From assembly GCA_017996395.1 (NCBI GenBank), contig JAGOHA010000011.1:7787-47014 (forward strand): a stretch of 39,228 nt of DNA. Reading direction: 5' to 3'. The notes under the pieces are model-generated. The model worked only from the letters and a program-made list of their open reading frames with translations. It was not told where the DNA came from and ran no database searches. A program made the position numbers and the translations under genes. Numbering within the stretch: the first letter of the stretch is position 1; the number at the start of each line of letters is the position of its first letter. The stretch comes from Acidobacteriota bacterium (GTDB lineage Bacteria; Acidobacteriota; JAAYUB01). This document shows, piece by piece, positions 23,998 through 31,429 of the stretch.

Positions 23998-24277
23998 ACT
24001 GAAGAACTGGAAAGAGGTCCCCATCGGGGGCGCCGTCGACCAGCCGGGTTCCGCGATGGAAAACAAAACCGGCTCGTGGCGCGTGGAACGCCCCGTCTGG
24101 AACAGCGAGAAGTGCATTCATTGCCTGCGGTGCTGGGTGTACTGCCCCGACATGAGCATCAACACCCAAGACGGCAAGGTCACCGGTATCAACTACGACT
24201 ACTGCAAGGGCTGCGGCATTTGCGCGCAGGTGTGCCCGGAAAAGGTGAAGGCCATCACCATGCAGCCGGAGCAATAG
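23990..24277 (+). CDS. porD: Pyruvate:ferredoxin oxidoreductase, delta (ferredoxin-like) subunit
   Basis: Electron-transfer subunit with two [4Fe-4S] clusters. The 95-residue protein carries CIHCLRCWVYCPD and CKGCGICAQVCPEK, two full CxxCxxCxxxCP motifs, after an N-terminal WKEVPIGG stretch shared by POR delta subunits. The start at 23990 lies inside the end of porG, with GAGGAGG nine bases upstream. It is much shorter than the upstream open frame, whose first 26 codons are porG sequence in another frame. porA follows after 20 bp. Confidence 0.94.
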   Translation: MFKLKNWKEVPIGGAVDQPGSAMENKTGSWRVERPVWNSEKCIHCLRCWVYCPDMSINTQDGKVTGINYDYCKGCGICAQVCPEKVKAITMQPEQ

Positions 24278-24297
24278 CGGGGCCAAGGAGAGATCAC

Positions 24298-25479
24298 ATG
24301 GCTAAAATCGTCGCAACCACAGGCAATTCCGCCATGGCATACGCCATGAAGCAAATCAACCCCGACGTGTGCGCGGCCTACCCCATCACGCCCTCCACCC
24401 AGGTCATGGAGGAATTCTCGAAGTACGTGGCCGACGGGGTGGTCAACACCAACCTGGTGACCGTTGAGAGCGAGCACAGCGCCATGAGCGCCTGCATCGG
24501 CGCCGCCGCGGCCGGCGGGCGCGTGCTGACCGCCACCAGCGCCAACGGGATGGCCCTGATGTGGGAGATGCTGTACATCGCCGCCGGCATGCGGCTGCCC
24601 ATCGTCATGGCGCTGATCAACCGGGCCCTGAGCGCGCCCATCAACATCCACTGCGATCACAGCGATTCGTTCGGCGCCCGTGACACCGGCTGGATCCAAC
24701 TGTATTCGGAAAACGCCCAGGAAGCCTATGACAACCTCATCCAGGCCGTCCGGATCAGCGAGCATCCCGACGTGCGCCTCCCGGTGATGGTCTGCCAGGA
24801 TGGATTCATCATCAGCCACTCCATCGAACGGATGGAGTACCTGGAAGATGACGAGGTCCGGAAGTTCATCGGAGACTACACGCCGATGTACGCCCTGCTC
24901 GACATCGACAAGCCGGTCACGCTGGGCTCGCTGGACCTGCAGGACTACTACATCGAGCACAAGCGCCAGGAAGCCGAGGCAATGAAGCTGGCGACACCGG
25001 TGATCGCCGCCGTCGCCAAGGATTTCGAGAAGATGACCGGCCGTGCGTACGGGCTGTTCGAGAGCTATCACCTGGACGACGCCGAGGTCGGCATCGTGGC
25101 GGTGAACTCCGCGGCCGGCACGATCAAGGAGATCATCGACCAGTACCGCCGCAAGGGGGTCAAGGTCGGCCTGCTCAAACCGCGCCTGTACCGGCCGTTC
25201 CCGACCGAGGCGTACGTCAAGGCGCTGGGCCACCTCAAGGCGATCACGGTCCTGGACCGGGTGGATTCGTTCGGCGCCATGGCCGGCCCGCTGATGATGG
25301 AAGTGCGTGCCGCGCTCTACGATCTGCCCGAGCGCCCCGTGACCATCGGCAAAATCTACGGGCTGGGCGGCCGCGACCTGGAGGAAAGCCACTGCCAGTA
25401 TGTCATCGACGAGCTGGTTCAGATCGCCGCCAGCGGCAAGTACCGCGAGTTGTGCGAGTACATCACGGTGCGGGAATAG
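24298..25479 (+). CDS. porA: Pyruvate:ferredoxin oxidoreductase, alpha subunit
   Basis: Contributes part of the thiamine diphosphate site and the CoA-binding region. The 393-residue protein opens with VATTGNSAMAYAMKQINPDV and AAYPITPSTQVMEEF, standard for alpha subunits. VESEHSAMSACIGAAAAGGR and TSANGMALMWEMLYIAAGMRLPIV follow. The transketolase C-terminal-like domain starts near 255 (VGIVAVNSAAGTIKEIID) and GLLKPRLYRPFP near 295 is also typical. ATG 24298 has AAGGAG eight bases upstream. porB follows after 24 bp. Confidence 0.95.
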   Translation: MAKIVATTGNSAMAYAMKQINPDVCAAYPITPSTQVMEEFSKYVADGVVNTNLVTVESEHSAMSACIGAAAAGGRVLTATSANGMALMWEMLYIAAGMRLPIVMALINRALSAPINIHCDHSDSFGARDTGWIQLYSENAQEAYDNLIQAVRISEHPDVRLPVMVCQDGFIISHSIERMEYLEDDEVRKFIGDYTPMYALLDIDKPVTLGSLDLQDYYIEHKRQEAEAMKLATPVIAAVAKDFEKMTGRAYGLFESYHLDDAEVGIVAVNSAAGTIKEIIDQYRRKGVKVGLLKPRLYRPFPTEAYVKALGHLKAITVLDRVDSFGAMAGPLMMEVRAALYDLPERPVTIGKIYGLGGRDLEESHCQYVIDELVQIAASGKYRELCEYITVRE

Positions 25480-25503
25480 CTTCAAGAGAACCGAGGTAAA
25501 GAC

Positions 25504-26448
25504 ATGGCTAACTTAAAAGAACTGTCCAAGAAACCCGATGGCTTCTCGCCGGGTCACCGGCTGTGCGCCGGATGCGGCATTCCCATCATTCCCAAGCTGC
25601 TGTACAAGGTCACGGATTACGACATCGTGGTCGCCAGCGCCACGGGCTGCTTCGAGGTCGCCACCACGATCTACCCGTACACCTCCTGGCTGAAGCCTTT
25701 TGTCCACAGCGCGTTCGAAAACGCCGCGGCGACGATCAGCGGCGTCGAGGCGATGTACCAGTCGCTGAAGAAGCAGGGCAAGATTCCCGCGAACCGCAAG
25801 CTGAAATTCGTGGCGTTCGGCGGGGACGGCGGCACGTACGACATCGGCCTGCAGTCGCTGTCCGGCGCCCTCGAGCGGGGCCACGACATCGTGTACATCT
25901 GCTACGACAACGGCGCCTACATGAACACCGGCATCCAACGCTCCAGCGCCACTCCCTACGGCGCCGCCACCACCACCTCCCCCGCCGGCAAGGTCATCCC
26001 CGGCAAGATGCAGCGCCGCAAAGATCTCACCAACATCGCCCTGGCTCATCACATCGAATACGCCGCCCAGACCGCAGTGAGCCACTGGAACGACCTGGCC
26101 ACCAAGCTCCAGAAGGGCCTGGACCTCGACGGGCCGGCCTTCATCTGCGTCATGTCCCCCTGCGTCCCGGGCTGGATGTATCCGTCGGACCAGAGCATCG
26201 AGGTGACGCGCATGGCCGTGGAAACCGGCTATTGGCCGCTCTTCGAGATGGACCATGGCGTGTTCCGGGTCAACTACAAGCCCAAGCAGAAGCTTCCGGT
26301 CGCCGACTGGTTGAAGCTGCAGGGCCGTTTCCGCCACCTCTTCCGCCCCGAGTACACCTACGTGATCGAGGAGATCCAGCGTCAGGTGGACGACTACTGG
26401 GAATACCTGGCGCACATGGAGCAGGCGTTCCCGGCCCCGCAGAAGTGA
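25504..26448 (+). CDS. porB: Pyruvate:ferredoxin oxidoreductase, beta subunit
   Basis: Catalytic subunit binding thiamine diphosphate and one [4Fe-4S] cluster. The 314-residue protein has cluster cysteines Cys21 and Cys24 (HRLCAGCG), Cys49 (SATGCFEV) and a later one in MSPCVPGW. The ThDP motif is GGDGGTYDIGLQSLSGALER with the closing DNGAYMNTGIQRSS. Together with the alpha subunit it makes the active site. It is the last gene of the operon, followed within eight bases by a very strong hairpin. The presence of this enzyme points to anaerobic or ferredoxin-dependent carbon metabolism. Confidence 0.95.
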   Translation: MANLKELSKKPDGFSPGHRLCAGCGIPIIPKLLYKVTDYDIVVASATGCFEVATTIYPYTSWLKPFVHSAFENAAATISGVEAMYQSLKKQGKIPANRKLKFVAFGGDGGTYDIGLQSLSGALERGHDIVYICYDNGAYMNTGIQRSSATPYGAATTTSPAGKVIPGKMQRRKDLTNIALAHHIEYAAQTAVSHWNDLATKLQKGLDLDGPAFICVMSPCVPGWMYPSDQSIEVTRMAVETGYWPLFEMDHGVFRVNYKPKQKLPVADWLKLQGRFRHLFRPEYTYVIEEIQRQVDDYWEYLAHMEQAFPAPQK

Positions 26449-26455
26449 TCATACC

Positions 26456-26486
26456 CCCGGGGGGCGGCCACTCGCCCCCCGGGTTT
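26456..26486 (+). terminator. Terminator of the por operon
   Basis: CCCGGGGGGCG (26456-26466), loop GCCACT, CGCCCCCCGGG (26473-26483), then TTT. An 11-bp perfect GC stem beginning eight bases after the porB stop. The T-run is short, but the stem is exceptionally stable. The rest of the spacer to 26667 shows no gene; only a short CCGGA/TCCGG repeat near 26627-26641 is visible. Confidence 0.68.
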
Positions 26487-26667
26487 CATCGTCTGTTCCC
26501 CCCCTGGCCCCTCCCGTTTCAGGCGCTGCTTCCGCGCAACACGACGGATGTGCTTCGATCGTCCCGACCGAAGCCAACTTCGCAGTGGCCGCTGCCAATC
26601 CGCCGAGCGGCTAATCCAGCCGCCCGGAACCGGTCCGGCGATCTCCGGCGTGACACATCGACGGGAA

Positions 26668-27012
26668 TCAGGATTTGACGAAGGACGCGATCGCTTCGCG
26701 CTCGTTCTTGTAGGACTCGAAGACGGTGAGCAGCTTGGTCATCTGGAGCAGGCTGCCGATCTTTTCGGCCGCCTTGACCAGCTTGACGGATCCCCCCTGG
26801 GTGCTGACCAGCGTGTAGCAGTTGACCAATTCACCGATCCCGGAGCTGTCCAGGTACGTGACGTTTTCCATGTTCAGAAGTATCCGGGTGAATCCTTCGT
26901 TCAGCGTGTCGCGGATCGTGTTGCGGAAATCGTACAACGCTTCGCCGATGACCACCCGCCCGGACAAGTCCAGGATGGCCACCTGCTCCACTTTCCGCAC
27001 ACTGACGTTCAT
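26668..27012 (-). CDS. STAS-domain anti-sigma factor antagonist (RsbV/SpoIIAA type)
   Basis: Partner-switch protein: unphosphorylated it captures the anti-sigma kinase, and it is inactivated when that kinase phosphorylates a conserved serine. The 114-residue protein is a single STAS domain; YLDSSGIGEL puts the phosphorylatable serine at residue 56. The start is one base after the stop of the RsbW-like kinase gene, so the two are made together. No sigma factor or PP2C phosphatase is in the window, so the output is unknown. Confidence 0.93.
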   Translation of the reverse strand: MNVSVRKVEQVAILDLSGRVVIGEALYDFRNTIRDTLNEGFTRILLNMENVTYLDSSGIGELVNCYTLVSTQGGSVKLVKAAEKIGSLLQMTKLLTVFESYKNEREAIASFVKS

Positions 27013-27013
27013 C

Positions 27014-27454
27014 TCACGCCCGCTCCTCCGCCGGAATCGTCAGCTTCTTGAGCATGACCAGCCGGGTTCCCGATGGCTGGACAATCTCGTAATCCACGTT
27101 GTCCATGAATGACCGGATGTAGAAGATGCCCCGGCCGGATGGCTTGAGAATGTTCTCGTCGCTGAGGGGATCGGGCACGTCGTCGATGTTGAAACCCGTC
27201 CCCTGGTCCGCCACCTCGATCCGCAACTGCTCGCCCTGGATACCCACCGAGAAATCCACATATTTGCCGGCATCGAAGTTGTTGCCGTGCTTTACGGCGT
27301 TGATGACCGCCTCCCGCACCGCCAGGCAAACCCAGAAGATCTCGTCCTCGACGACCTTGAGGTTTTCAAGGATCTTCTGAACGACTTCTTGGGCAATGTC
27401 GATGAACAGGACTTCGCTGCTGAACCGCATTCGGATGAGCTCGTGTTTGGGCAT
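27014..27454 (-). CDS. RsbW-like serine kinase/anti-sigma factor (GHKL ATPase)
   Basis: Binds a sigma factor or other target and phosphorylates the STAS partner. The 146-residue protein is a bare GHKL domain: N-box VREAVINAVKHGNN (Glu48, Asn52), G1 box ADQGTGF (82-88) and G2 box SGRGIFYIRSFMD (106-118). No dimerisation domain or membrane segment is present. ATG 27454 has GGGAG nine bases upstream. Upstream on the same strand is the hybrid histidine kinase, 120 bp away, which may feed into the same switch. It might instead control c-di-GMP or motility targets, as such pairs do in some bacteria. Confidence 0.92.
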   Translation of the reverse strand: MPKHELIRMRFSSEVLFIDIAQEVVQKILENLKVVEDEIFWVCLAVREAVINAVKHGNNFDAGKYVDFSVGIQGEQLRIEVADQGTGFNIDDVPDPLSDENILKPSGRGIFYIRSFMDNVDYEIVQPSGTRLVMLKKLTIPAEERA

Positions 27455-27482
27455 CCCGCGGAGCTCCCAAGCAAGATGAGAT

Positions 27483-27512
27483 AACTTACTCTGGCATCGG
27501 GGGAAATGTCAA
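27483..27512 (-). promoter_or_regulatory. Candidate promoter of the RsbW-RsbV pair
   Basis: On the complement a perfect TTGACA (27507-27512) is followed after 18 bp by TAAGTT (27483-27488), a weak -10. The start would be about 20 bases before the RsbW-like ATG. Confidence 0.38.
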
Positions 27513-27574
27513 GCCCGAATCGGATGCCGGACGTGCCGTCTTGTCCCGCTTTCGCGCCGCCCGGCCCGGAACGA

Positions 27575-29107
27575 CTATTCCACGCCCAGCAGGATGCCGA
27601 CGTTTTTCTGAAAATCGACGATTCGGAACGGCTTCATCATGAACGCGACCGCGGCCCCATCGGTGAACAGCTGGGGATTCTGCCGCGGCAGGTCCTGGCC
27701 GCTGATGAACAGCACCGGGACATCGGGCTTCCGGCGGCGGATGTCCAGGTAGAGCCCGACTCCCGACATATCCTCCAGGATGGCGTCCAGAATGATCAGG
27801 TCGATCCGGTCCAGATCGCTATCCAGGATCGCCTGGGCGGTCCGTCCGCTCCCGGCGATGTGCACCCGGAGTCCCATATCCAGCAGCAGGCGCTGGAGAA
27901 TTTTGACAATGTCAGGCTCGTCATCCACCACCAGGGCGGTCAGCCCGCCCGGGGCGGCCTTCCGGCTTCGGGTGGCCGGCACTTCCACCGCCGCGGCGAC
28001 CGGAGCTTCATAGACCGGCAGCTGGATTCTGGCCGTGGTTCCCCGCCCCAGCGTGCTGGCCAGACGGATTTCACCGCCGTGGTTTCGAATGATGCCCATG
28101 GCCATTGACAATCCCATGCCCAGCGCTTCGTTCTGTGTTTTCGTCGTGAAGAACGGATCGAACGCCCTGGCCAGCTCGTCGCGGGTCATGCCGCGTCCGG
28201 AATCGGCGATGCAGATCTCGATCCAGCGCTGTTCCGGGTGCGCGGCGGCCGGCTGCGGGGGCCGACGGCGGCGACGGGCAAGCGCTGCCTTGATGAGCAC
28301 GCCGCCCGGTTCGTCCTCGATGGACTCGATGGCGTTGGCCAGGATATTCATGAACGCGTCCGCAAGTTGAAACGGGTCACCGATCATGTACATGTCGTGC
28401 GCCAGCGGTTTCACGCTGACCCGGCAACGCTCGGGGCCGGCCAGCGCCGACGATTTCGCCACAAGCTCCCGCAGGAACTCATTGACGGACATCGGCGTGT
28501 TGCTCCGGCGCGCGGGGGCGGCAAAGGCAAGCAGCTTCTGGTTCAGTCCGGCGCCCCGATCGGCCAGATGGGCGATGCCGTCGGCGTACGAACGAATAAT
28601 GGCGGCTTCGGGATCCGGATAGCGGCTGATGAGTTCGGCATACCCCTTGATACCGGCCAGAATGTTGTTGAAGTTATGGATGATCCCGGCCGCCAGCGTG
28701 GTCAGGGATTGCCGTTTTTCACGTTCGAAATCCCGCCGGACCTTGTCCGGCTGCCCGGCTCCGGTCGCCAGACGGAGGTAGAACCGCGTGGGCGACCCCG
28801 GCAGAAAGTCGGCCTCGAACGCGCACGTCTCGCCATGAAGCAGAAGATTGCCCCGGGCCGGCCCGTTCGCATGCGGCCCGCGCCGGAATTTTTCAAGGAT
28901 CCGCTGAGACGCCGGCGGCTCCAGTTTTCCGAGCACATCCGCCAACGACTGGCAGCCGGCCACGCAGTCGAGAAATGCGCCGTTGGACTTGATGGCTCGC
29001 CCGTCCGCCTCAAAGATCGCCATGGGTTCGCTCACCAATTCCACCAGATACTTCTCCAGACACCCGGCCGTGTCTGGAGCCTGCCCATCACGGGTGCGTC
29101 TCGCCAT
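27575..29107 (-). CDS. Soluble hybrid histidine kinase with C-terminal receiver
   Basis: Signal-transduction kinase with no transmembrane segment, so it senses something in the cytoplasm. 510 residues: a PAS-like domain (about 15-115), the phosphoacceptor helix LAAGIIHNFNNILAGIKGYAEL (His144), a catalytic domain with N-box NILANAIESI, G1 ADSGRGM, F-box FDPFFTTK and G2 GMGLSMAMGII, then a receiver (about 393-510) starting VVDDEPDI with Asp441 and Lys492. ATG 29107 has AGGGGG upstream; a TTG at 29131 is a possible longer start but less likely. The HNFNNIL box is of the NtrB/HisKA class common in orphan kinases. The output partner is unknown. Confidence 0.9.
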   Translation of the reverse strand: MARRTRDGQAPDTAGCLEKYLVELVSEPMAIFEADGRAIKSNGAFLDCVAGCQSLADVLGKLEPPASQRILEKFRRGPHANGPARGNLLLHGETCAFEADFLPGSPTRFYLRLATGAGQPDKVRRDFEREKRQSLTTLAAGIIHNFNNILAGIKGYAELISRYPDPEAAIIRSYADGIAHLADRGAGLNQKLLAFAAPARRSNTPMSVNEFLRELVAKSSALAGPERCRVSVKPLAHDMYMIGDPFQLADAFMNILANAIESIEDEPGGVLIKAALARRRRRPPQPAAAHPEQRWIEICIADSGRGMTRDELARAFDPFFTTKTQNEALGMGLSMAMGIIRNHGGEIRLASTLGRGTTARIQLPVYEAPVAAAVEVPATRSRKAAPGGLTALVVDDEPDIVKILQRLLLDMGLRVHIAGSGRTAQAILDSDLDRIDLIILDAILEDMSGVGLYLDIRRRKPDVPVLFISGQDLPRQNPQLFTDGAAVAFMMKPFRIVDFQKNVGILLGVE

Positions 29108-29195
29108 GCAGCCCCCTGAGCCCACAAACAAATGTTGAAATTGGGTAGTATTTTAAAATAAAATTGTCTCCGTTTTCATTAATTTCGTTTCATTT

Positions 29196-29224
29196 TTGAC
29201 AATTTTATCAAGCACAGGTATAGT
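29196..29224 (+). promoter_or_regulatory. Strong promoter of the coiled-coil membrane protein gene
   Basis: Perfect TTGACA (29196-29201), exactly 17 bp, TATAGT (29219-29224), in an AT-rich island unlike its surroundings. The start near 29231 leaves a leader of about 45 bases with CGGAGG 11 bases before the ATG at 29276. Confidence 0.75.
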
Positions 29225-29275
29225 CCGAAATTCTATACGCTCGCAATTCGATCACATACGGAGGAATGATCGACC

Positions 29276-30217
29276 ATGAGTGACCAACCCAGACCCCCCA
29301 TGCCACCGCCACCCAACGACCCGATGTTTCGCAGTCTCGACAAGACCGGGCCGCTGGAGAAAGCGGTGCGCAACGCCAAACAAGGCGGCAGCGGGTGGGT
29401 GTTACCCACCATCCTATTTACCTGCATCGCCCTGCTGTTGGGTTACTGCATCTTTCTGACGGTCAAGCTCAGCCGGACTCAGGAAGCCACCGAACTGCTG
29501 AACCGCGATCTGGACAATTCGGAAAACCGCATCAGCCAGCTCGAAGAAGAGTTGTACAAGACCGAAAACAAGCTGGTCCAGCAGATCGACGCCACATCGA
29601 AGGAGCTGTCGTCGGTCCAGGCCCAACAGGAAAACGAAGTGCAGACCATCAAGGCCGCCGTCACCCAGAAGGCGGACAAGGACGCCCTGGCCTCCGTGGA
29701 TCGCAAGGCCCAAAGCATCCAGAGCGACGTGGGCGAAATCAAGCAGAACGTCACTGCCGTCGACTCCAACGTCAAGCAGGTCGACACGAAGGTGGGCGAG
29801 TTGGACAAGCGTGTCGAGGAGCAGGCCAAGACCATCGAGGAACAGCGCAAGCTGCTGGAGCAGAGCATCCACAACATCAACGCCACACGGGAAATCCTGG
29901 ATTCCACGAGAGAATCGCTCTTCAATCTGAAGACCTCGCTGGACCGCGACTACTTCGTCTTCCAGCTGCACAAGAAGTCCGGCATCATCCGGGTCAAGGA
30001 CGTGGGCCTGCGCCTCAAGAAGACCCGGAAGAAGGATCAGCGGTACGACACCGAGATCTTCTACGACGACAAAAAGATGTCCAAGGACAAGGTGGCCGCC
30101 AACGAGCCCATCTATTTCCTGAAGATGGGTTACAAGAAGCCGTACGAACTCGTGGTCACCCAGGTGCTGGACGACAAGGTCAACGGCTACCTGTCGGTTC
30201 CGAAGGTGGCCGAATAA
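29276..30217 (+). CDS. Single-pass membrane protein with long coiled coil, unknown function
   Basis: I do not recognise a family. 313 residues: a Pro-rich cytoplasmic N terminus (1-40, PMPPPPNDPMF), one transmembrane helix (about 42-64), then a heptad-rich coiled coil of about 150 residues (70-220) with repeated short D-x-K-V patterns such as VDSNVKQVDTKVGELDKRVEEQ. A C-terminal basic beta-like domain (about 225-313) contains FQLHKKSGIIRVKDVGLRLKK and ends in YLSVPKVAE. The coiled coil and tail are predicted outside the cytoplasm. It has its own strong promoter and a strong terminator, so it is monocistronic and probably well expressed. Envelope spanning or tethering is a guess. Confidence 0.82.
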   Translation: MSDQPRPPMPPPPNDPMFRSLDKTGPLEKAVRNAKQGGSGWVLPTILFTCIALLLGYCIFLTVKLSRTQEATELLNRDLDNSENRISQLEEELYKTENKLVQQIDATSKELSSVQAQQENEVQTIKAAVTQKADKDALASVDRKAQSIQSDVGEIKQNVTAVDSNVKQVDTKVGELDKRVEEQAKTIEEQRKLLEQSIHNINATREILDSTRESLFNLKTSLDRDYFVFQLHKKSGIIRVKDVGLRLKKTRKKDQRYDTEIFYDDKKMSKDKVAANEPIYFLKMGYKKPYELVVTQVLDDKVNGYLSVPKVAE

Positions 30218-30231
30218 TCACCGATTGCCTT

Positions 30232-30262
30232 CGGCCGCCGGCCCGAGTCCGGCGGCCGTTTT
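30232..30262 (+). terminator. Strong intrinsic terminator between the coiled-coil gene and lspA
   Basis: CGGCCGCCGG (30232-30241), loop CCCGAGT, CCGGCGGCCG (30249-30258), TTTT (30259-30262). A perfect 10-bp GC stem with adjacent T-run. It ends only seven bases before the lspA start codon. Confidence 0.82.
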
Positions 30263-30269
30263 ATATCCA

Positions 30270-30749
30270 ATGAAAAAATCTGTCTGGTGCATCGCCACCG
30301 TCGGTTTCCTGCTGGCGGACATCATCTCCAAACTGGCCGCGGTGCGGCTGCTGGTGCCGCATGTGGAGCGGCACGTCATCCCGGGCTTTTTCAGCCTGAC
30401 CCTCACCACCAACCGCGGGATCGCGTTCAGCATGCTGGCCGACGTGGACAGCCCGGTCAAGACGGTGCTCCTCACCCTGACCGCCGTGCTGGCGCTGGGC
30501 TACATCTGCTGGACCGTGGCCACGGAAACTTCCCTGCCTTGGGCATACGGGATTGCCTTGGCCATGATCGCCGGCGGCATCGTCGGCAACGCCGGCAACC
30601 GTCTGCTCACCGGTTCGGTGGTCGACTTCCTGGATTTTCACGCCGGCGCCTACTACTGGCCGACGTTCAACCTCGCTGACACGTTCATCTGCGTAGGCGC
30701 CGCCGCCGTCCTCTGGACGATTCTCAGGCACGCACGGACACGCCCATGA
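30270..30749 (+). CDS. lspA: Lipoprotein signal peptidase (signal peptidase II)
   Basis: Inner-membrane aspartic protease that cleaves signal peptides of prolipoproteins after lipidation. The 159-residue protein has four hydrophobic helices. The catalytic aspartates lie in NAGNRLLTGSVVDFLDF and FNLADTFICVG. TTNRGIAFSML is the usual N-terminal box. ATG 30270 starts MKKSVWCIATVGFLLADIISK. An upstream in-frame ATG at 30225 would be inside the terminator stem and is rejected. No clear ribosome binding site precedes it. The stop overlaps lolA by four bases, linking two lipoprotein-maturation genes. Confidence 0.93.
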   Translation: MKKSVWCIATVGFLLADIISKLAAVRLLVPHVERHVIPGFFSLTLTTNRGIAFSMLADVDSPVKTVLLTLTAVLALGYICWTVATETSLPWAYGIALAMIAGGIVGNAGNRLLTGSVVDFLDFHAGAYYWPTFNLADTFICVGAAAVLWTILRHARTRP

Positions 30750-31372
30750 TCCGGTTGACCGCTTGTTTCGCCATCGCCTGGATACTGTCCGCCGGCGCAG
30801 CGGGGGCCGATGCGTTCGACCGTTTCCTCGAGCGGTTCCACGGGTTTCGCACCCTCGAGGCCCGGTTCAGCCAGTCGGTCCAGACGCCGCTCGGCATCGA
30901 GCAGGCCTCCGGACGGATCTGGATCCGCCGGCCCCACCTGATGCGGTGGGATTACCAGGACCCCGAACCGAAGATCTTCCTGCTTCGGAAAAACGAGTAC
31001 CGGATGTACACTCCCGCAGAGCGGCAGATGGTGATCCAGAAACTGGACGGTCTCGATGCCGAGGAATCGCCGCTGGTGTTCGTCCTGGGCGGCCGGAGGC
31101 GGCTGGACGAGTTTTTCGACCACGATCCGCCGGCCGTCGACGGCGCCCGCACCGCCTACGTGCTGCGCGCCCGGGCGAAGGACCCGGTGTTCGCGCGAGC
31201 GCTGCTCGTGCTGTCCGGCGATCCGCCCTTCATCGAGGAGCTGACCCTGTACGAGAACAGCGGGTCCACCCACACCTACCGCTTCTCGGAAGTCCGCCTG
31301 GACGGCCCTGTCCCCGCCGGGCGGTTCGAATTCACGCCGCCGGCCGGCACCGAAGTCCTGCGGCCGGAATGA
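30746..31372 (+). CDS. lolA: Outer-membrane lipoprotein carrier protein LolA
   Basis: Periplasmic chaperone that ferries lipoproteins from the LolCDE complex to the outer membrane. The 208-residue protein has a signal peptide (about 1-22, ending GADA) and the LolA core: LEARFSQSVQTPLGIEQASGRIWIRRPHLMRWDYQDPEPKIF shows the classic start FxQxV and the RPxLMRW pattern. The rest (LFVLGG-like and DPxFxxxLLV) also fits. Coupling to lspA by ATGA overlap indicates a lipoprotein maturation and transport unit and confirms a diderm envelope. Confidence 0.9.
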   Translation: MIRLTACFAIAWILSAGAAGADAFDRFLERFHGFRTLEARFSQSVQTPLGIEQASGRIWIRRPHLMRWDYQDPEPKIFLLRKNEYRMYTPAERQMVIQKLDGLDAEESPLVFVLGGRRRLDEFFDHDPPAVDGARTAYVLRARAKDPVFARALLVLSGDPPFIEELTLYENSGSTHTYRFSEVRLDGPVPAGRFEFTPPAGTEVLRPE

Positions 31373-31376
31373 GCCC

Positions 31377-31406
31377 TTGATTTTTCGTCGCGATCGCGCC
31401 TAAATT
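31377..31406 (+). promoter_or_regulatory. Weak candidate promoter of the DnaJ-like gene
   Basis: TTGATT (31377-31382), 18 bp, TAAATT (31401-31406), in the 57-bp spacer after lolA. Four of six matches in each element. Confidence 0.33.
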
Positions 31407-31429
31407 GGGTGCGGGGAAGGTCCGGACCG

